Shown here piece after piece: positions 59,539 through 64,000 of a stretch of 64,000 bases of DNA. The notes beneath the pieces were generated by a model that ran no database searches, was not told the origin of the DNA, and worked only from the letters and a program-made list of their open reading frames with translations. Source of the stretch: Stenocarpella maydis (lineage: Eukaryota; Ascomycota; Sordariomycetes; Diaporthales; Diaporthaceae); contig NQMI01000131.1 of the NCBI GenBank assembly GCA_002270565.1, positions 1 through 64,000 on the forward strand, read 5' to 3'. Both the position numbers and the translations under genes were made by a program. How positions within the stretch are numbered: the stretch's first letter is position 1; every line of letters starts with the position of its first letter.

Positions 59539-61335
59539 TTAAGAAAGCGTGAAGAATGACCCAGCCGGCCCAACATTGGTCACCACGACCTCAAACAGCG
59601 GCAGCTCGCCAGCCCGGCCACTGCCGCCGCCGACGCTCGCGCACAGCCGGCTCAGGTCGTCCTCCCCGTACGTGGTGAGGTCATAGCTCTCGCTGCCGGC
59701 GCCGCCAACCCCACAGAAGACGACGCGAGTGACGTTGGCCCGCAGGTGCCTGTCCACCGGAGGTACCGCCGTGGGGGCCCCATCCGCTCCCTTGAGCATC
59801 GGATGCGCGGCGGGGGAGGGCGTGGAGGAGGTGGAGGTGGATGCCAGGTGCCTGAATAGCTGCGGGTTGAACTCGACGTAGCGGAGCGCCGCGGTGCGAA
59901 CGTGGGCCCGCGTCGGCGGCGTCCGCACCACCATGCGCTGCTCGCTGAGGTCGCCCGTCCCCGGGACGCGCGACTTGATGCACAGCCTGTAGTCAATGGC
60001 GGCCGGGAGTTGGGGCGCTGCCGGGACACCAGCTGCAGCCGGAGCCGGAGCCGCAGCTAGAATGGCTGGGGGCGGCGATGGGAGCTTTTTGGGGCCGGTC
60101 GCTGGCGGGGACGGTGCTGGAGATGACTGTGATGGGGCTGGCTGGGGTGCGTGGGGTGGAGAGCGCGTGGTGGATGTGTGGGAGCTGTGGCCGTTGGACA
60201 CGCGAGGCGAGGACGTCGTGTGTTGTCCGGCGTGGTTGCTGCCGTTGAGGCTCACATTACTGGCGGCATGCTTCCCCTGAGCCTGCGTTTGTAGAGCATT
60301 TCCTGGCGGAGACCCGCCCACTCTCCCATTCTGGGGCACAGGAGGGGCCTGGGCGGGGAATATGTGCGATGGATGAGCCCTCATTCCCAGCGGTAGAGGG
60401 TCCGAGTATACAGGGTGCCCCGAGCCCCCGATCACGACAGGCGGAGGCATGGCAGCTCCACAGCCAGCCCTCCAGGCCAGTGGTTGTGGCTGTCCCGCGG
60501 CAGCCTGTGTCGGTGCCGACCCAGGGGGTGGATGATGAACGGCGGGGCCACCAGCCCTGGGGTTGAGCGTTCCAGTAGGACTGGAGCGATGGCGTTGGAC
60601 TGGAGGGGTGTACTGGGGCGCGTGATGCGGTCTAAAGTGCTGGCCTTCGTGCGGGAAAATCAGCTCGTCCCTTCTGGGTGAGCGAGAAGAGGCTCTCACG
60701 TATTTAGGGCACATGCGGGAGCTGCGCGAAGGGTGGGTGCCTCTGGCCCTGTCATAGCCGCCAGCATAAGCCTCACTCTCTGTCATGCTTTCATAGGCAG
60801 ACTCGGCATCGAAAGACAAGGCCGAGTCACCAAGGTCCTTATCCAGATCGCCATCCAGGACTTCGGACACCGACGAGACAGAAGAAACGCCATCGTCGTC
60901 ATCATCGACCACATTGACAACCTTCTTGGAAGAGGGCGGCAGTTCGAAGCCATTTGTGATGATGTAGTTCCGCACCGCATCCGCAGATTTGTCCAGAAGC
61001 GAGTCAAATGCTTTCTGTGCCGTCTCTACGCTCTCAGAGGAGAGGAGTGCGCCCCTCCGGCCGTCCTTCTCAGTCCGTGTGACTACCGCCTTGAAGTTTC
61101 CCAGGGGCTCACGGGTGAGGATGACGCTTATGTAGGCATCAGGAGCAGATATGAAGGAGCAATTATCTATGAACAGGTTCACATAAGCAGATGGTCTGAG
61201 GTGGGCTTGGGCGGGGAGGATTTGCAGTTTCGTGTGTGCCGCATAGCAAGGAGACGCCATAAACAAGGCTAGCTTACCAAGTATCTGCTCACGATATCCG
61301 CCCATCGTCTGTCTCCAGGTACCACTGGTCGCCAT
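59539..61335 (-). CDS. Uncharacterised Pro/Ser-rich protein
   Basis: Not recognised as a named family. The ATG at 61335 (MATSGTWRQTMGGYREQIL) is preferred over the longer open frame, which has no upstream ATG. A likely 72-nt intron (61277..61206, GTAAGC donor, CAAG acceptor) would give YREQILAHLRPSAYVNLFID and 574 residues; retention keeps the same frame. A conserved-looking N-terminal domain (to ~residue 150, including CSFISAPDAYISVILTREPL) is followed by an Asp/Ser-rich acidic patch, a long disordered Pro/Ser/His/Gln region, and a C-terminal domain (IDYRLCIKSRVPG, then RYVEFNPQLFRHLAS, and LFEVVVTNVGPAGSFFTLS). No membrane segment, signal peptide or catalytic motif is visible. May be a regulatory or scaffold protein of filamentous ascomycetes; this is inference. 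Confidence 0.7.
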   Translation of the reverse strand: MATSGTWRQTMGGYREQILGKLALFMASPCYAAHTKLQILPAQAHLRPSAYVNLFIDNCSFISAPDAYISVILTREPLGNFKAVVTRTEKDGRRGALLSSESVETAQKAFDSLLDKSADAVRNYIITNGFELPPSSKKVVNVVDDDDDGVSSVSSVSEVLDGDLDKDLGDSALSFDAESAYESMTESEAYAGGYDRARGTHPSRSSRMCPKYVRASSRSPRRDELIFPHEGQHFRPHHAPQYTPPVQRHRSSPTGTLNPRAGGPAVHHPPPGSAPTQAAAGQPQPLAWRAGCGAAMPPPVVIGGSGHPVYSDPLPLGMRAHPSHIFPAQAPPVPQNGRVGGSPPGNALQTQAQGKHAASNVSLNGSNHAGQHTTSSPRVSNGHSSHTSTTRSPPHAPQPAPSQSSPAPSPPATGPKKLPSPPPAILAAAPAPAAAGVPAAPQLPAAIDYRLCIKSRVPGTGDLSEQRMVVRTPPTRAHVRTAALRYVEFNPQLFRHLASTSTSSTPSPAAHPMLKGADGAPTAVPPVDRHLRANVTRVVFCGVGGAGSESYDLTTYGEDDLSRLCASVGGGSGRAGELPLFEVVVTNVGPAGSFFTLS

Positions 61336-62627
61336 GATAGTCCCGCAGAATGCCAAAGGTTCAGTCGAAGTCGCCGGAGAGTGAGAGCAGAGGATGCACT
61401 GGGGGGGACGGAGGGTCATGGGGCGTGGGAAGCACGGACAATGCTTCTCTGGAGACGAAGGAATGAATGATTCCATTGGGGTTCCTGCGTCGCAGGACAA
61501 GAATAAGCACATTCGAGTCATTATATACCGGGTGCAAGCGGAGGGAGCACGGTGTCACAACTGAACCATCCATGCCAGCACAAGTCTTGCGGCTTCTCTG
61601 TGCGCGCCTCATTCTGCCTGATAGGCTCAAAGGCTTGCCGACCGGCCATGTAGGAGACCGACAAAGTAGAAATACCAAAGGGCGCCAAGACGGATATCCA
61701 CATGGGCGCGACAAAAGTGCAGTCCAGGTCCTCCGGGCTCCCACATGTGGTCCTGGGAAACCGCAGTCACGTTTGCTTCCCACAGCAGAGGCACGCGGGT
61801 GGTGGCTTGTTCAAGCAGCCCCCCATACGACTCTTCCCCAAACTGTGCAGCTGCGACGGCACAGCCGTTTGTGATACGAGAGTGCCCCAGCCCGCCTGGC
61901 TGCTCTCCCTTCCTCTGGTCTGCGGTCGTGCTTCGCTAAGCCACCGAGCTGTCCACGCAGTGTCGCGGAATCAATAGGATGGCTGCATTCTGGACGACGC
62001 TCGATTCGCACTACCGCAGTCTCGGCCCAGCTCGAATGTCTCGTCCACCAGTCTCACCAGCGCCTGAACCGTTGAAGTGTTGTGCTGTGGTCGTTGCGTG
62101 TATCCTCTGAAGCCTGTTCGCGTCACTCGGTGTGACAGAGACACTGGTGTTCTTGTGTCGCCCGAGGCGAGGACTACCAGACGGTTGATACCCCTGTGCT
62201 CAAAGTAATCCCGAGTAGCAAGAAACGCCGTCCTCGACCGTTGGATTCTTGCGAGATTTTTTGATCATCTGGTTGGGTTGCTTGGCGGTATAGATGCCCG
62301 TCGTATGCATTAGATTCCCGTTGTGCGGTTGTGTACCAAGGCGACGGTTAAGCGTTCGGCGACCGATCAGGCCGATGTCTGAGTGGCCTGAGTGGTCAAT
62401 TGCTAAGTGCTACAAACAAGGCAGTGCCCGGCACACAAGCCAGACGAGGCAGGATTGGCCTGCCCAGCCGCCTCACTAACTCACGAGGCTGCAAGACGTG
62501 CCGAGCATCGACGGTGGCAAACACTCCCACTGATCGACAATCAGTGTTATGTCGCCTTTTCTCTCGCTCGGTGCGGCCGCTGAACCATGCGGGATCACAC
62601 CATGCAGCCCTACCAGCGCCGAGTACC
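61336..62627. other. Intergenic region between two minus-strand genes
   Basis: Promoter of the gene to the left and 3' flank of the nucleoporin. No gene, tRNA or repeat recognised. Confidence 0.6.
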
Positions 62628-64000
62628 TCACCCAACCGTCAACCTCTCCAGTCTATCTTGCAAGGCTTCCACAAGGGCGGTCTCTCTATCCAAGAGACTT
62701 CTGATCTGGGTCACCTTTGCCTTCCTGAGCCCCGAAGGTATCCTGAGGCTCACTACAGACGAAGCAGGGCTGCTCTCCGAGTTTCCACCTGCTCTGTCCT
62801 TGCCCTCCAAGTCTGCCACCTGTGCTGCCAGCTCGTCTTTGAGATTTCTGATCTCCCGGATGCGGTCCGCCGGGCGGTGTGACCTGGGCGCACCAGCGAC
62901 TACTACCGCACCCTTGTCGCTTGCCTCGGGGTCTGACAGACTCTGCTCTACTGTCTTGACCTCCTCTACCCAAGTCTTTTCCTTGTCGCTGAGTTCCCGA
63001 GGCGTCTTCTGCTGGATCTTCTTCCTCAGGTTCTCAAACCTCTGCATAAGCTCCTCCTGTTTCCTTCGCCGCGTGAACACAGCCCGGGTGAGCCGCGTGT
63101 CGTCCGACGCTGTTCCTTCATCTGCGCCTGTGACTCTATCGATCCTAGCCTTTAGCTCATTGGCTTGGTCAATCTGCTCCTTCAGCTCTGTCCGCAAAGC
63201 ATCGCATCTCCGGAAGAGCTCCGAGACTGCCTCATTAAGACGCCCCGACTCCGTGCTGACAATTTGATGCGCGTTGGAGAAAGCCTTAAGTGTGGCTGGG
63301 GACAAGCGGATTTGCTGCTGCATCAGGGCAACGTGCCTGCTTGTCAACATCATTTCTCGCATCTTATGCAGGTGTGATGGTTGGTCAAAGACCGCAGAAG
63401 GTTGGTATGCAGGCCGTGGCGTAAAGACCTCCACCGGGATCTTCTGCTCTGGAGTGGGCTCGTAGAAAGGCGTAGGGGATGACGATGGTTTGATAGGTGG
63501 CAGGTCGTCATCGGGTGTTTCGAGCTGCAGGGCTAGCGGGTCGGAGGGCGTGGCTGAGAGAACGAAATAGCCAAGGTCCGGGTCGCGGATGGCGACACAA
63601 GCAGCCAGCGAGTTGCCGGGTGGCCGCTCGATGTAGATTCTGGAGAAGGCCGATTTTCCGCTCGCAATCAAGCCAATTCTGAAATCTGAACCAGCTTCTG
63701 ACTCCGCGTTCAACTCGCTTTCGAGCCGGAACACCCACGGAGCCAAGGACACGTTGGTAATTCCGGAGTTGTGCGTGACGAAAAAGGAATATCGAGAAGT
63801 CGCGTCGTCGCTAAAAACTGGCCAGCACTCTGGCGTAACCTCAGATAACGCAAGGACATCTAGCGTCTCATAAGTCAGCAGAGAGGGCAAGTCTTCAACG
63901 TCCGTTAGCACATTGGCTTTCGATTTGACCCGGGGTGGCAGCCATTTCGCCTCGACGCCATCCAGATCCAGACAAATTCTGACTTGTCCACTCGTGGATA
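62628..64000 (-). CDS. Nucleoporin Nup82/Nup88-like, 3' part (5' end outside window)
   Basis: Component of the cytoplasmic side of the nuclear pore, acting in mRNA export with Nup159 and Nsp1. The open frame runs unbroken to the window edge (ICLDLDGVEAKWLPPRVK), so the start and most of the beta-propeller are missing. Visible are propeller-like strands (SRYSFFVTHNSGITNVSLAP and DLGYFVLSATPSDPLAL), a Pro-rich linker (TPFYEPTPEQKIPVEVFTPR), and a ~230-residue coiled coil to the C-terminus (for example MREMMLTSRHVALMQQQIR, then LKEQIDQANELKARID, ending LQDRLERLTVG). This order and the WVFRLESEL and LQLETP blocks fit fungal Nup82. No intron in the visible part. Family call by eye, good but not certain. 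Confidence 0.75.
   Translation of the reverse strand, partial: STSGQVRICLDLDGVEAKWLPPRVKSKANVLTDVEDLPSLLTYETLDVLALSEVTPECWPVFSDDATSRYSFFVTHNSGITNVSLAPWVFRLESELNAESEAGSDFRIGLIASGKSAFSRIYIERPPGNSLAACVAIRDPDLGYFVLSATPSDPLALQLETPDDDLPPIKPSSSPTPFYEPTPEQKIPVEVFTPRPAYQPSAVFDQPSHLHKMREMMLTSRHVALMQQQIRLSPATLKAFSNAHQIVSTESGRLNEAVSELFRRCDALRTELKEQIDQANELKARIDRVTGADEGTASDDTRLTRAVFTRRRKQEELMQRFENLRKKIQQKTPRELSDKEKTWVEEVKTVEQSLSDPEASDKGAVVVAGAPRSHRPADRIREIRNLKDELAAQVADLEGKDRAGGNSESSPASSVVSLRIPSGLRKAKVTQIRSLLDRETALVEALQDRLERLTVG

Overview
The window is nuclear DNA of a filamentous ascomycete, most likely a sordariomycete. Genes carry short GT..AG introns with CTGAC/CTAAC-like branch sites, are separated by kilobases of intergenic DNA, and include typical Pezizomycotina products: a Zn2Cys6 regulator, an Hsp98/104-type disaggregase, a fungal xylulokinase and a fungal Nup82-type nucleoporin. 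I see no operons, plasmid or phage genes, rRNA, tRNA or CRISPR. I count 14 genes, two of them cut by the window ends. Exon boundaries come from splice sites and reading-frame continuity only; family names come from recognising the proteins by eye, without a database search.

Layout. 1-7 kb: 5' part of a xylulokinase (-), a mitochondrial CDF metal transporter (-), a SIRT4-like sirtuin (+), and a small mitochondrial-looking membrane protein (-) convergent with the sirtuin. 7-13.6 kb: separase (+), divergent from the small membrane protein; its last ~100 residues lie in another frame. 13.6-24 kb: a 10.5-kb stretch without a supportable gene, upstream of a 1087-residue Zn2Cys6 regulator (+, 24.0-27.4 kb). 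28.3-31.8 kb: divergent pair Kri1 (ribosome biogenesis, -) and a Rab5-type GTPase (+). 32-39 kb: gene-poor, with AT-rich islands that look RIP-mutated and one secreted Ala-rich protein gene (-). 39.1-42.4 kb: RING protein with an RS/RD-rich tail (+). 43.6-48.4 kb: Hsp104 (-) and Mhr1/mL67 (+) share a divergent promoter with heat-shock-element-like arrays. 48.7-54.1 kb: a sulfotransferase-like P-loop protein (-) and an ER-anchored prolyl 4-hydroxylase-like oxygenase (-). 57.7-64 kb: two uncharacterised proteins and the 3' part of a Nup82/Nup88-like nucleoporin (-).

The genes do not form a cluster or pathway. Most are housekeeping functions: chromosome segregation, ribosome biogenesis, endosomal traffic, protein disaggregation, mitochondria and nuclear pore. 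The points most worth checking are the separase frame break, the 10.5-kb non-coding region before the regulator, the AT-rich islands, the secreted protein with an acidic KDA-repeat tail, the promoter motif arrays of Hsp104 and xylulokinase, and an uncertain 5' gene model at 57.7 kb. I did not find a convincing new multi-gene system.
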